Positions 36,116-50,100 of a DNA stretch of 64,000 bases are shown piece after piece (the first letter of the stretch is position 1; every line of letters begins with the position of its first letter). The notes under the pieces were generated by a model that saw nothing but the letters and a program-made list of their open reading frames with translations, did not search any database and was not told the origin of the DNA. Source of the DNA: Spirodela intermedia (Eukaryota; Streptophyta; Magnoliopsida; Alismatales; Araceae); NCBI GenBank assembly GCA_902729315.2, contig LR746270.1:1830501-1894500 (forward strand). Reading direction: 5' to 3'. Both the position numbers and the translations under genes were made by a program.

Positions 36116-39100
36116 TCAGTTGTAGACCATGTACTTGGGGGTGGCGCTGAAGCGCTGGTAGCCCTTGATGACCTTGTCCACAGCCTGCAGGAAGTCCTTC
36201 TCGGTCACCGTCTTCCTCCTCGCCCGGATGGCGAACATCCCCGCCTCCGTGCACACGCTTCGTATGTCCGCCCCTGCAACACCAACAGCCCCAACCTCAA
36301 CAACACCAACACCAACACCAACCAGCAGAAGGAGAAGGAAGGAAGGCGCACCAGTAGAGTTGGGACAGAGGCGAGCGAGGAGCTCGAAGCGAATGTCTCT
36401 GTCGCAGTTCATCGTCCGGGTGTGGATCTTGAAGATCTGCGTCCGCCCTTCCAGGTCCGGCAGGCCGAACTCCACCTTGCGGTCCAGACGACCCGGGCGC
36501 AGAAGGGCGGGGTCCAAGGTGTCCGGCCTGTCCGTTGCAAGGGCGGGGGCAGAGATAATCAGGTGGGCATGGAGGAGAAATGCATGCAGGAGGGAAGAGG
36601 AAGCAAACCTATTGGTGGCCATCAAGACCTTGATGTTGCCGCGGGCGTCGAACCCGTCGAGCTGGTTCACAATCTCGAGCATCGTGCGCTGGACTTCGTT
36701 GTCCCCGCCCGCGCCGTCTTCGTAGCGCGCGCCGCCGATGGCGTCCACCTCGTCGAAGAAGACGATGCAGGCCTTCTTCGAACGGGCCATCTAACATGTA
36801 ACAACATCCACGCACAGCAGGAACAAGCAGCTCAGAGCTGGCTCAATTGATTCTGATTCACTCGGAGCAACTCGGGGCGCACCTGGAAGAGCTCGCGGAC
36901 CATGCGGGCTCCTTCTCCGACGTACTTCTGAACGAGCTCGCTGCCTATGACACGGATGAAGCATGCGTCCGTCCTGTTGGCCACGGCCCTGGCCAGGAGA
37001 GTCTTCCCAGTCCCTGGAGGACCGTAGCAGAGGACGCCCTTAGGGGGGTCGATTCCAAGCTTTACAAACTTCTCCGGATGGAGCAGGGGAAGTTCCACAA
37101 CCTGGTGAAGATGACGATATAAACCAAAATTAATACAGAGGAAAGAGGGATGGATGATGTGATACGATCAATACAAAACCCACCCACCTCTCGCATCTTT
37201 TCGATCTGCTCCTTGCAGCCGCCGACATCATTGTACGTGATGTCGGGCTTCTCCTCGACGGTCATCATCGTGACACTGGGATCGATCTTTGGGGGTAGAG
37301 GAATCTGGATCTGATATTTGTTCCGATCGACCCTGAAACCCAAAACACAGATAGGATAATAAATTAGAACCCAAGAAGCCAGCTATCCATTGTTGCGAAC
37401 AGAAGCAAGATAAATGCAGTGAAGAAGCAACAGCTACACTTAGAGAGAGAGAGAGAGAGAGAGAGAGTAACAGCTTTACCCAACGCGCATGCCTTCTTCA
37501 ATATCAGTGGGAGAGACTTTGTCACCTAGACCGACAACAAACTAGAATTGACCAAAGAAAGGAATCAGTAAGTTGAACTAGTATGTTAAGACAAGAATAC
37601 CACATACGTAAAGCATGTTCTTACCTTGGCAATTTGCTTGACATTGATCATGTATTTGGCATCTTCTGTGTTGGGATTTATTATTTTAGTGCACCTTGCA
37701 ACCTTGTATGCCAGTAAGTGTCACTCAAAGTCAAGTCCAGCCGATGTGTCTTTTAGAGATCTAGATTGACTTCTCAAGTCGTATCACATCTCACCTGAAG
37801 AGGTTGCTCTTCTTGCATCATCTGCTTATCAGAAACCAAATCCCACTGGCTAGGAGGAGCTAATCCGGTGTCAGATTCCTTTATTCCTGTAGGTTAATGA
37901 GCTCAGCAAGACACAAAAGCATCTAGAATTCCGTGCAAAAATATTTAAAGAAAAAAAATCTTCCAAGAAGATTTAATGGTTATAACAATGGACCACAATC
38001 TCCACAGAAAATTCACCCGAGCAAGCTTAGGAGAAATGTCATGTGAGAAAGACGATAGAGGAATTCACAAGAGACATTACCATATCCAGTTTAGTACGTT
38101 TCTTAGTGACTAACAAGTTCCTTATCCAGTTTAGCGCATATAGCTTACATTTTGCCGAGGGAAGGAAGATGCCGATCCACCAGCCTACTACTCAGGAGTA
38201 ACAAGGAAACGAAACTTGGTTTCTAAAATAATTTATTAAAGTATCAAGCATCTATTTTTAATACTACGTCAATTCCCACACTATTTGGACAGAACAAGAT
38301 ATATGAATATCAAAAAATATAAAATGTTTTATCTTATGCACTACAAGAATATCACATATCAGAGTAATTTCAGCTATGTGAGGACATAAAATATCACGCA
38401 TACCAATTTTTCTGGCATCCTACTAATCCCATTTAACGGATCCTTAACAGATGATCTCTCTGGTTCGGCTAAAGGTGATTTTGAAGTATATTACACTTCG
38501 TTAGGCTCACAGCAAGTTATCAAGTAGGGTTATTAGGTTTTGGGCCCATGCATAACCCCCCAACGTCAAAAAGCCTCCCTATTAGGCAACTATCTACAAA
38601 TCGTTTTCTAATTTTCAACTACATTGCCATAGCCGGCAAATATTTGAGTAAATAATCCATCACAGGCAAGCCCCCCCCCTTCCTCTTCTTTAGTAAGAAA
38701 AAAAGGTCATTCTCCTACTCCCACAAGCAAACCACTTTCATCAGCTGCCCACCTGATGATTAGATCCTTCACTATCCCTGCTTCATTTTCTCAACACATG
38801 GAATCATAAAAGAGAAAATAATCCAATATGTTCTTGTAATCTTAAACCTATAAATATATGAATAGTTCTCAAAGATTGACAATAAGGAGGGATTTTCCCC
38901 TCTTTCTATTTATCATATCCCATTTATCAATTAATTTACCTGTTCCTCTACTGTCCACAAATTTTCAGCAACAGGCCACCTGAGCCTAATAACGCAAGGA
39001 AATCGCCTCCAACTCTGCAGCACAAGTGAAGCTAAACTAGAATGTTCCATACTATTCTGTGGTTCGCTGAAGACTCATATTTATCCTCCAAGGGGTTAAG

Positions 39101-40781
39101 TTCCACTCAAGTTTACCCAGAAAATCAAATCGTGTGTATTGCTCAAGAAATTCGCTCAATTTGCATTCATTTTAAAAATTATCATTGACCATTCGACCCA
39201 CCCTATCTCCATTTAGTACACAACCAGGGAAGTTTCGACACTTACGGATCGTCTGGCTGATGTGAATGGTATAACCATCTTAAGAATAAGTTGTATGAAA
39301 AACTCGGAAGAGGTTTTGAACCAAATCCAAATTGACCCAGCATATACTTCACTGTAACATCACAAAAAGTCACCGTAAGACGCATTAAAATCGCTGAACA
39401 AGGCATCACCCAAGGATATACTGGTTGGATGATTATTCCTCAGCAATTCGAAACCATATCCGTAAAACTTTGAGAACCAATAGTCACAAACCTAAGCTTA
39501 GATACTGAAGAAGGCATGCTTCCATCAATCTTCTTACTGTGATGAGCAGGCAACATATCATCTATAATTGAATTACATTGCTAAATCGGCTACGCTGGGT
39601 CCAGGATTGGGTCAGCAAATGTAGCTGATTCAAGGGAATATCTGATGTGTCTTACAAAATGCAAGAGACTTTATCCATTTTAGTCAAACTATGCCTGAAA
39701 CAACCAGCTGTGGCCGACAGAGACAGTGATCAGCAGTGCTCTTTAAGTCTCTTTTTTCGCCCTATTCTTCTTTCTTCATGAGACCTCCACCAGATCCGGC
39801 AGGATTGCATATGCATATAATTTATGGAGATTAAAAATCTATCAAGAAGTTACGCAAATAACACATGCAATTTGTGACGATTTCTTGATTCATAAAAAGG
39901 ACATGTTTTCCAAATAACGCCCATTTTTCAGACAATGAACATCGCTATTTTCTTAATTCAATATCACTCAGATTATCTTCTACGATTTTAATCTTTATAT
40001 ATGATAAGCTACATAAAATTGAAGGATAAAATAGTTTGGAATCAAACCACAGAGATCGTTGACTTTCTTAGCAATTTCCTTGATCTCCTTCTCCGCCTTT
40101 TTAATCCTTTTTGAAAAAGGTCCTAAGCCCTGACATTTGAATTCAATGAACGAAGAAAGATGGTGCTTCTCCTCAAAAAGGTAAAAGCTGGAAAATAAAA
40201 AAGAATCGACAAGTAAAAGCATAATAAAAGGAATCCACGTGTGCGGATGATAAGAATGAGGGTACAGAATCCTTTTAGTGATGAGAACAACACTACATGG
40301 CATGCTAACCGACTGAAGCGAGAGACCACCAGAAGCTAGGATCAAGATATATCACAACGAGCGATCAATCAACTAAACAGATCGAAAGGGAGAAACGGGA
40401 CGGCGAGATCCCAAATCATACAAGAAAATTCCACGGTAAATCGAAAAAGCGCAGATGTTTCGGTATGAAAACCACAGTCAGATACCATCACAGAAGGGGT
40501 TTGGATGAAGTCATTAGAGGACAGCGGAAGAAACAAAATCCCAACAAAGCCAATTGAATTCAGTGACAATCAGCCGGATAGATGCTCAGAAATATATCTC
40601 TCAGTCCAGGCTCAGCTAAGAAACTAAAATCTCTAGTGACAAACGCATAAGAGAGTCTCCCCGATGAGATGGCAATCGAAATACAAACATAGGTCTGGAG
40701 TAAGGCGATGTCGTCCTCGTCGAGTGGGGGAGGGTTCTTCTCGTTCATGGTCGTGTCTTCGGTATCCGCCGTTGGCGCCAT
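36116..40781 (-). CDS. RPT1: 26S proteasome regulatory particle AAA-ATPase RPT1
   Basis: Subunit of the hexameric ATPase ring that unfolds substrates and gates the 20S core. Ten exons (minus): 40781-40689, 40129-40048, 37886-37795, 37702-37625, 37541-37480, 37332-37188, 37101-36883, 36790-36609, 36527-36352, 36273-36116 (TGA). They give 428 residues, near the usual 426. Start [15 protein letters not shown] is taken because it leads straight into the conserved [14 protein letters not shown]-terminal coiled coil includes [22 protein letters not shown]-fold region includes [18 protein letters not shown]. Walker A GPPGTGKT lies at 211-218 and Walker B IVFFDE at 266-271. The second region of homology has [22 protein letters not shown]. 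The C-terminus is [12 protein letters not shown]. It is divergently paired with thioredoxin h. Confidence 0.97.
37887..40047 (-). other. RPT1 intron 2, 2.16 kb
   Basis: GTTTGA donor after NDLC and CTACAG acceptor before IKESDTG. AT-rich; no insert is recognised on either strand. Confidence 0.75.
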
Positions 40782-41305
40782 CACCACCTCCAAGGCGCGC
40801 CTCTGGAGCTTTCAAATCCACTGGGAAAAGCTCAGACACCAGGCACTTCCCTGAAATAGCCGGGGAGGGAGGTGACCAGATCCGTTCTCAACCGCCGACT
40901 ATAAGGGCGGCGGGAATATCCAACCTTATTGGGCCCAACGTTTTTCATCTGACCGACCCAAACCCGGACACGGCCCAATAAATGGCCATGGGCGTACAAC
41001 TACGTGCTGCTTCCCGCGAGGTAGCAGACCGTGGACGATGCTTGAGGACGATTCAGAGGCCCCACCGGGGGCGATCGTCGGAATATTTCGTTTCGGTCGG
41101 CTATCGGTATGACGTCATTGATGACGTGATGTTACTTTATGCGCACCCTTCGGATAATTCATGGCATTATCGTTAATTTGTGGAAGAACAAGGGCACCGT
41201 GAATGACGACACAATGTAAAAGGCTCCGATAAAATGGGGATGGGTGGGACAGAAATCGTCATTTATTCTTTTCCAGACGAGAGAGAGAGATCAGGGGAGG
41301 CGACC
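40782..41305. promoter_or_regulatory. Shared divergent promoter region of RPT1 and thioredoxin h
   Basis: 524 bp between the two start codons. It contains a palindromic TTGGGCCCAA at 40929-40938 and a second GGCCCA at 40972-40977. TGGGCC/GGCCCA is the plant site II element, and TGGGC is also the core of the proteasome-related cis element bound by NAC53/NAC78. A short GA run lies at 41279-41289 before the thioredoxin start. Confidence 0.6.
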
Positions 41306-43566
41306 ATGGCAGAGGAAGGCACGGTGATCAGTGTCCGCACCGTCGACCAGTGGAACGAACTGTTTGAGCAGGCCAAGGCCTCCAAGAAACTGGTATCTTC
41401 TTCTGCTTTTCCTGTCTGTCTGTCGTTTCGTTCGGTCTTCCCTTGCCGCTTTGCTAGGTTGTCTAGGTTATTGATGTCGAAATTTCTTCGTTCGTACCGA
41501 ACCGCTCGCAGAATTAAATCCTGATCCACAATATCCTATATCAGCTATACATCCTCCTCGCATTTATGCCGGAGACGTAGCCAGTGCTATAGCTTTGGTC
41601 CTGGTCCTATTTCGTCGTTTCTTCCTTTTGTCTATGCAAAGGAGTTTGATCGGCGAAGGCCGTCGGCATCCTGTTGTTCCGTTTTCAGTACGATTTTTGC
41701 TTCCACTTGTGATTATTGAATGGTCTATCCGACGCAAAGTATGTGTGATCCGTTGGCGCGTGAACCTGTTGGCAGAAGATTGCGCGTAGTCAGAATCCGT
41801 TGTCTCTTGGATGGATCATTTTCTGTGCAGCATGTTCACGATTTACGCATCTGTTCAGGGTTTTTTTTTTCTGTTCTTCGCTTCTTTTATTGACGTATTC
41901 TCGTTCTTAGATAGAAGCGGGAAGTGTATGTTGATTGATTTTAGATTTTTATCCAAGTATCAGTGTAAGTTCCTTGCAGAGACAGAGGTTTGAAGGGAAG
42001 TGTGAGAATAGAAATCACATGACTTTTTTGTTGGCTTAGGAACGACATCGGCCCAAACTCTTTTTTAGGGTACCTTAGAGGCGAGGAACTATCTACCCTA
42101 TTTTTTCATCATGTCCAATGAACTCTGCTGCTTCCACTTCATACGTCACTGGGTCAATTAGTATCTTCTGGTAGTCCTTTGCTGCATCTCTTTCATTATG
42201 TGCTATGGTTGCCTGGTTCAAGGCACTATCGACGTGGCCCACTTAAACCCTCCAACACAACGTGGTTTGTTACAACTGTTATGCCGTGGATCACTGGACA
42301 TCCTGGCATGTGTCTAACACGCACTAACTCAACTCTCTTCTGTATACCCAGAGACTTGAGGCATGAGGCAGCGAGTTCGTGGAACATGAATGAGAAGAGG
42401 CTAAATACATGCCTTCATAATAATGGATGCATGTTCTCAATCTTTTACTTGCAAACTGATTCCTCCTTTTAAATCCAACCTTCTCCTTCAATGGTCGAAA
42501 GAGAGGGATATCTTGGTTCTGTAGCCCCAACTCGACCAAGTCAGGTTCAAAATGTTCGTATTTATTTAGCCCGTTTTAGTGAACTTCGTAGGATTAAATT
42601 GGACCCTTTAATCCCTCCACCACCAGTGTAAGAATGAAAGGTGTGACTGCTTCTTGTCTTAACCATTGCCTTCTGAACTTTCACGTTCATTCTTCTACAC
42701 TAGCAATTGCAATCCAGGTCACGTTGTGTTACACGGCAGGGATGAATGACACACTGCTAAATATCAAGAAACTCTCACAACACAAGCACTTTGTGTACCA
42801 ACAGTAGTTATGATTTTCAAGCTTTTTAGTAGCTTGAAAAATAAATTATGATCCATCTTGGTTCGGCCTCTTTTTTGTAGAAATTAAATTGCCAACATCT
42901 AATCCGAATCAGACCAGACTCAGAAAGCAAATATTGGACGCCGTCCAGATTATGTATTTTACCTCGTGCTTTGTTCTCTTATTTGGAAAGGCATCAAAAT
43001 TCCAAAACCTAAAATGGCATTGGCATTCGGGAAAATCTCGTTTGACATATGGTTTGGAAATCTTACTAACTTGATTCCGATATTCAGATAAAATCAGTGA
43101 TACTATTTTCAGATATCGTTGAATCGTTCAAATATTCCATGGCCTCTATTTTTTAGATTCAGATCGTCCCAGTAGCATTTCACTGATTTTCTTGCAATCC
43201 CTCTCCTCCTAATGAATGGGACAAAGGTGGTGGTCGACTTCACGGCCTCCTGGTGCGGACCCTGCCGCATCATCACTCCCATCCTTATGGAACTGGCCAG
43301 GAGAACCCCCCTTGTCACCTTCCTCAAGGTCGACGTGGATGATCTCAAGGTAGAGTGACCTCCCCCTTCCTTCCCCCGTTCTTTTGCTTCTCTCTGTCTT
43401 CTAACAGCGTAGAGTGATGAACCCACAGACGGTGGCGGAGGAGTGGGGGATTGAGGCGATGCCGACCTTCCTCTTCCTGAGGGAGGGGCAACTGGTGGAC
43501 AAGATGATCGGTGCAAAGAAGGAGGAACTGCAGCAGAAGATCTCGCAGCACCAGTCGGTCGTGTGA
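41306..43566 (+). CDS. Thioredoxin h
   Basis: Cytosolic thiol-disulfide reductant driven by NADPH-thioredoxin reductase. Exons 41306-41392, 43227-43349 and 43429-43566 (TGA) encode 115 residues, the normal h-type length. The start [16 protein letters not shown] is typical of group I thioredoxin h and has no signal peptide. Active site WCGPC is at residues 38-42 in [13 protein letters not shown]. The cis-proline is in [12 protein letters not shown], and KVDVDDLK and the C-terminal KKEELQQKI helix are conserved. The first intron is 1.8 kb and the second 79 bp. Coding sequence is GC-rich with G/C third positions, unlike the AT-rich intron. Confidence 0.96.
41393..43226 (+). other. Thioredoxin h intron 1, 1.8 kb
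   Basis: GTATCT donor and ACAAAG acceptor. Contains only short open frames with no family likeness; no insert is recognised. Confidence 0.7.
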
Positions 43567-43741
43567 AGTGTCAAGTGTGCAGAGGAGGGTGCGCCTTTCC
43601 TTCTCTGGTGCTGTGTTATTAACTCGCTATTGCAAATAAATCGTTTGGAGGATTATACAGCGCCTTGTGCCTGCCCTGCTGCTCCGGCCGCTGAATCTTT
43701 TCTTCTTATGGGATGATTATCGAATTCCTTGCACTGTATGG

Positions 43742-43780
<39 letters not shown>

Positions 43781-44138
43781 GTCCAACGGAAATCAAAAGC
43801 TTGTAAGTGTGTTTCCCATACAAGTGTCTGTCGGAGTGTGTGCCAAGGCAGCTGTAACAGAGCAGACTAAATAAAGTCAACGTGTCAGGATGGTCCGACA
43901 ACGATTGAGGAGAAGGAGAGCCCACGGCAAGAACACATCTTTGGCAGCAGCAGCATCCATAATTCATAGTTACCCTGATATATATATATATATATATAGC
44001 ACAGCAAGAACGAGGATCTCTTACACGGTGATTCTGGGCGGTAAGACTGTTCACTTGCACAAGCATTGAGGCCCCTTGTGGAGATTGGTATGAAAACTTG
44101 TGCAACGCCAAAACCTGCAACGTTCAAGGTGCTGGAGT
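43567..44138. other. Convergent 3' ends of thioredoxin h and OBGC
   Basis: Tail-to-tail spacer of 572 bp with CT repeat at 43745-43775 and TA repeat at 43979-43998. No gene is seen. Confidence 0.6.
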
Positions 44139-47100
44139 CTATGCAGCGGCAGCATCGTCGTCGTCGTTCAGAGATTGGCACTTGTTCAGGGCTGATCTGA
44201 TCTCTTTCAGCATCTCCTCGATGCCGATGCGCTTCCTGCCAGTCACAACAGCGAGCAACATTCCTCCAGTGAGGAGACAAGAATATTGAGTCCACCACCA
44301 ACAAAAATAAATAAAAAATAAGACTCAGAGTGGCTTAACAGCCTCAGGTGTGGATTACTTCTCCCCACGAATGATGAGCTATTGCTTAAGATGTTCATAC
44401 AATGCAGAAGCTGTTGAACGGGGAGATAATGATTCAGGCAGGAGACAAATAGTGTTCAGAATAACTTTAATGCTCAAGAGTGTTCTCATCTGTAACGATG
44501 AGAGGCACAGGCACAAAGCCTGGTAGGGTTGGGTTTTGTCACACAACATAAACAGCAAGCAGAGTTGTGTGCCCATACTGAGCCCTCATCAGCATAAGCA
44601 TGGTTTTCAAGAATTTTGCAGCATTTTAACAGTATTTCCCATAGTTGACCTTCCGAGTGAAAAAAAATAGGCGGGTCGTAACTATATCTTACTAAGATCA
44701 TGCCATAGAGTAGCTGTATCCCATTCCTCATTCTATCGAGGAGCCTTGATCTATAAGTAACTTTGTGTTACAGAAAAAAAAAAAAAAAAAAATCGCATTA
44801 AAAAATAATGAAGGATCAGGTTTAGAAAACATACAGAAAGCTAGCACCCACAACAGCAAGAGGTCGTGGATAATCCTCTAGTTGTTTTTCCTTGTCCACA
44901 TTTGTAGAATCCACAGAAGATGGCACAGCATCCTCTTCCAGAGCTTGAGATAGTTGCTCAGCTTTAGTCCGAGTATCAGAATGTCCAGCCTTTTTTCCAA
45001 TGATGGATATCTCTTGAGCTAATGATGGCCACCTAACACTAGCCTATCATAAGAATTAAGTTAAAAAAAGGATATAACATTGCATCAAATTAAAACATTC
45101 GGCAAATACAAGGTAAGTTTAGTATAGAATATTGACATTTCGATAGTTGGGTCAACAGACAATTTTGGCTGCATTTAAAAATATACAAACAACAGCTCAA
45201 TTTTGAGCTGAATCAACATCTTCCACGGATAGATCTTCCAGAAATCCACTGCCTTACTCTAGGCAACAAGACCGAGGTTTACTCGAAATTTAGTTTAAAA
45301 CACTAAAAGTTCAAAAATAACTGATAAATATCTGTATAAACTTTTCATGAGGTGAAATTCGAATTTATTAAAAATAATTATTAGTATATTGATATGAATA
45401 TGCACTTGGTCAGATGAGTGAACATGAAACCCAAATACCAGACATGGATGCCAATAAAGTTCAAGCTTGGCCATTCATGCAGATGCAAACCACGACTTAC
45501 TTAAGGGCACCATTAGCAAAATAGACAAAACTATTGGCATAAACATGTCTCATAACTTCAACAAATAGTCCTTCAGACACACCTTTGGGAGGTCGATCTT
45601 ATTTAACACAACAATATAAGGTCGCTCAAGATAGCTGGGATTGTACATTCGTAACTCCTGCAAAATTTCAATAAAACATAATTCTACCACAAGTTTTGTC
45701 GATTTGTTGAAGCATTCATAAAAATAAAATAAATCATTTGATTGGATATACACCATAAGTGGATAATTTAAATACGACATTCATAGTATTCATTCCAACC
45801 CAACAAAAAGATAAACATGAACACCTTCCACCATGATTCATTTAGCCTTAATACTGAAAAGTACTTCAGAGGCAGTAGCATTGATTCTCCCAATTCATCA
45901 CAGCTCACTACCTTGAACTTCTTTCCTATTTCACGCATTAGACATCAATAGAATCTGGTGATACGATGTAGCTCAATCATTTTTGTGATGATTTATGTTC
46001 GCATATGGGACTCATGGAAGACAGGAATGAAAGGGCAATATGAATCCTTGTGATTAGAATTACCCACTTCAGGGAAGAGCTACATCTAATGAAACTTCCG
46101 CAACTGGTCAAGGTTCAATGTGGACAAGGATTACCCCATCATTTCCTTACACGGATGAGAAGAAACTTTCTGTAGTTAGAGAATCAGAAATTTATCTGAT
46201 GTACAGAACAGATTCGATGACCTGCAAACCATTTGTTGATATCTGATGGTTGCCAGAACAAGTTACATGGGTTACCAAAGACAGATTCACACTCTCAGGT
46301 GTAACATCTAGAAGGTGCGAAGTATTATAATAAAGGAAAGCTTGAATTTCAACCTATCCAGTTACGTATAAACTTGAATAACTGGGATTGAATAATTAGA
46401 CAATTGTTTTCCATCACAGAATACTGGAAGTCACCAAAAAAAAATCTCACTATTGAACTTTTAACTGACTGGTTGAACTGTGGTCCAAACAGAAAGTGCT
46501 AGCTTTACTTTCTGCCTTGGACATCGATTCTCCCCTTTATACAAATATACTTCAGTACTCTTGCCTTACATTACTTGATTCAATGTGTCACAAAAATCTA
46601 TAACAATAGCAACTTTTGTTATAATATAATCATCTAGTTAAAATGGTTAATATTTCTATATAACCACAATAAAACCATGGTATTCGGTTGAACTTATCTT
46701 TAAGCTGAAAGAAAAATCAACGAACAAGTTTCCATCCAATAAATAAGATACGAGAGTATTCAATAGAAGAGGCATTCATTTATCTAAAATAAACGGATTT
46801 CAAGTATCCTATCTTTCTTAGTCCATGATATATCCTCAAAGTGCATGCATCAAAAACTCAGTTAACTTTTATCCAGATAAGCTAATGTTGAAAACGCTTG
46901 GCCAAACATCACCTAGTCTAGAAAAAATCAGGGTCAATTTTCAAGTTTGAAAACGGACAAATCAGCCGAAAATAAAACAAATTGGAATAAGAACAGCAGA
47001 TCCGACACTGATTGACCCGATAAATTAATGACAGTAATTTAGGGACTGCCTGATATTTTTGGAATTAGAGCTTATAACCCCAACCTTGCCAAGTTGCGAG

Positions 47101-50100
47101 CTTGGCAATTGTGCGGTCGTGTCTCCTCACAGCAATAATTGAATTTCCTGACGGAATATATCTACTTGAGATGCCACCTGTGACAGCGGAGCTACGGTGT
47201 AAAACCAAAAACGGTATACATATGCTGTATTTCATAAATGCAGCCCAAAAGCTCTATATTTTTCTCATAACTATCTCCTTATCTTAAATACCCAGGGTCT
47301 TCTTTTATTCCAAGGCATCTTCCATCTCAATTATCTTAAATACCCAGGAGCCAATTATGATTGAAATCTCACTGTGCCATGAGGTATAACATAGTAAAGT
47401 CCATTCCAAGCACTGGTGTAACTTTACCAAGGAATTCCAATCTTAAATAAGGTTGGAATACTCAGAAGCCTAAAATAGAATAGAAAACATTTATTTTCTT
47501 TCGTATACATCTTTGAATATATTTCTTTTCGTTCTTTTGACCATAAGATATGGATTTCATTCAAAAGGTTACGAGTCACGGGACTGGTTAATGATATAGT
47601 GTGCTGAATGCGGCCTATACAGTGTGCATTCTCTGGATATTTTTTCGAAAGTGATGGCCATTAAACTAAAGCGGTACAGTAGCGAATAGGTGTGCTGAAT
47701 GAGGATCTCCATGGTATCCTATCAGATAAAGGGTTATGATGACATTGACACATGTGAGGAGTAGCCCAAAAAGGCAAATGGTTTTGTACTGAATTTTAAC
47801 GAAGAAATGTCACCTCTTTTACTGTTTTGTAATCATTGAGAGGATCCTCGGCAGCTGCATCAACAACATGAACCAACAATCGCGTTCTTCTCAAATGTCT
47901 CAAGAAATTTCGACCAAGACCCTGAAAAGAGTGAATGAAATCAGACCATAATTACAGATGGAATGTTTTAGGAGATCATTCATTATTACCTTTCCCAGAT
48001 GAGCACCTTCTATAAGACCAGGCAAGTCTGCTAGTGTCGCATCAGATGAATATTTCATTGCCCCTAAACTAGGATCACCATCAAGCCGCCCCAGATTTGG
48101 CATCAAGGTCGTGAAAGGATAGTCAGCAATATCAGGTTTTGCATGTGTGACAGCAGCCAGAAGTGTAGATTTTCCTGCATTTGGCAAACCCTTGAAAAAT
48201 AAAGATTGCCACATGTAAGTAATGTCAGGGGTCAAGGCATTCGCATGCTACCAAAGACTCTGGAGAATTCTTAAGGATAAACAGACATATTTCAGTAGAA
48301 GGCAGTTATCACATGATAATCAATACTATGGAATGAAAAAAACAATCCAAATGTCTACATAAGTACATGAGGGGAGATTAATGTTTAACGGTTTTTTCAT
48401 ATGCCTTATTTCCTAGACCTTTCAACTAACTTTATAAATATATATTTTCTAAATTACCTCCTCATACTCGCCTGCTCTTGGACCATATGCTAGAATTTTT
48501 CATAGCCAGTCCTCAACGTTAAAAAATATGTCTCCGCTCGTCCTTTACAAAGTAATAGGGATGTACCACTAAAACTTCACAATTAACACTGCAAATTTGT
48601 ACGTTTTGAATCTGCAAACTTCAGTACATTAATGATAAATGTCAAAAAGCCATGGTCTTCATTATGTTGTTCCAGTTACTTTTTCAAAAGAAAACGCAAT
48701 GGAATGTAATTTCGCACGCATATGACTGAAATGGTGAATAGAAAAACTTTGCAAAGTCGAAGACGAAGAAAACTAGCTTCAACCAAGAGTTGAACGTGCA
48801 GACTGAGAATCAAATGGTAGTACAATAATCAAGTTCGTACAGTCATTTAACAAGGTTATTATAACTAAAGGATTGAAAATTTACTGTGTTTACATATTTC
48901 AAGGAACACCATGAACAGAAAACCATTTTTTTAATATATCAGGAGAGATCTGAAGCATCCATAAGGCTTTTCATTATATCCATCATCTGTTTTCAGGTTC
49001 GAGACCATCTCTAAAAGGAAACTAGTCTTAATCTCAGGTATATCATAAAAACATTTATCAAATTTACCATGCAGCTAAAATAACAAGAAATGGTACCCTG
49101 TATGAATAATGTTGAAAGTTTTACAGACAGCATACCACATACCACTAGGCCAACATCAGCAACAACTCTAAGTATCAATTCCAAGCTAACTTCTTCTCCA
49201 GGCTGACCAAGAACTAGTACCTGTGATACATTAGAAGGTAATAAAATAACCAGACAATAAGACACATAATCCTTTCAGTAGATACTGCATTTAAGAGTTG
49301 CAAGGAATGTAATTCCTAATTTCAAATACACCCGTTACTGAAATGGCATGCTGGTATTACCGGGATTTTTTTCCTCTTCTCTCCACCAAGACAATAAAAT
49401 GCCCGGCTGATACTACCAGACTTCCCCTTTCTTATATCTCTCCAAATATTAACCATATTAGGGGAGGAGAAGAAAAATGACAGCCTCTAAGCTGAAAGCT
49501 GGCAAGACCAGTCTAGCCAGCTGAACTTGACAATCAAACCTTGTCGCAAGATTAGCTGCCTTGTAGATAATAAAAGATGAGTACATATTAAATGGTCAAG
49601 TTTCCCGCAAAATATTCAGCACAGGAAGAGAATATTACGGATCTTCCTTTCATTACATGCTTCATTGGTTAAATTCTTGTAAATATGAATGACACAGGTC
49701 ACTTTAATTTTTCCATACATCACAACCATGAAAGTTAGTTCCCATCCTAACACTTGCAAAGGAGGGATGAAGACAGAAAGATAGAGAAATAGAGAAAATA
49801 GGCTATCCAGTCTCGCTGAACTTTTTCCATCATTACAGCTTTACTGCCGAAAAGGAACAGTAAGAGAAGAAGTATCAAACGCATAGATAACAAAAATATT
49901 TTCAGTTTCTATCTAATGTACTGGCTAGATACAAAGATAACAGAAATGGCTTGAGTTCCAAAGCAATCAGCTGTCTACCTTGTCACTTTCATCTCTCATC
50001 ACGTTAGTAGTTAAGTTTATCACCCGTTTCCTCCTATGTGCGGGCATCTCAATCAAGCTAATCTGCAGCAGCAAAGTAAAAAAAAAAACAGATAAAGTTC

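Noticed and set aside
36089-36850. Long plus-strand open frame of 253 codons
   Set aside because: It lies antisense to RPT1 exons whose minus-strand reading is unmistakable; GC-rich third positions open the opposite strand.
48985-49010. GGTTCGAGACC, a perfect B-box
   Set aside because: No A-box or cloverleaf upstream; single motif in an OBGC intron.
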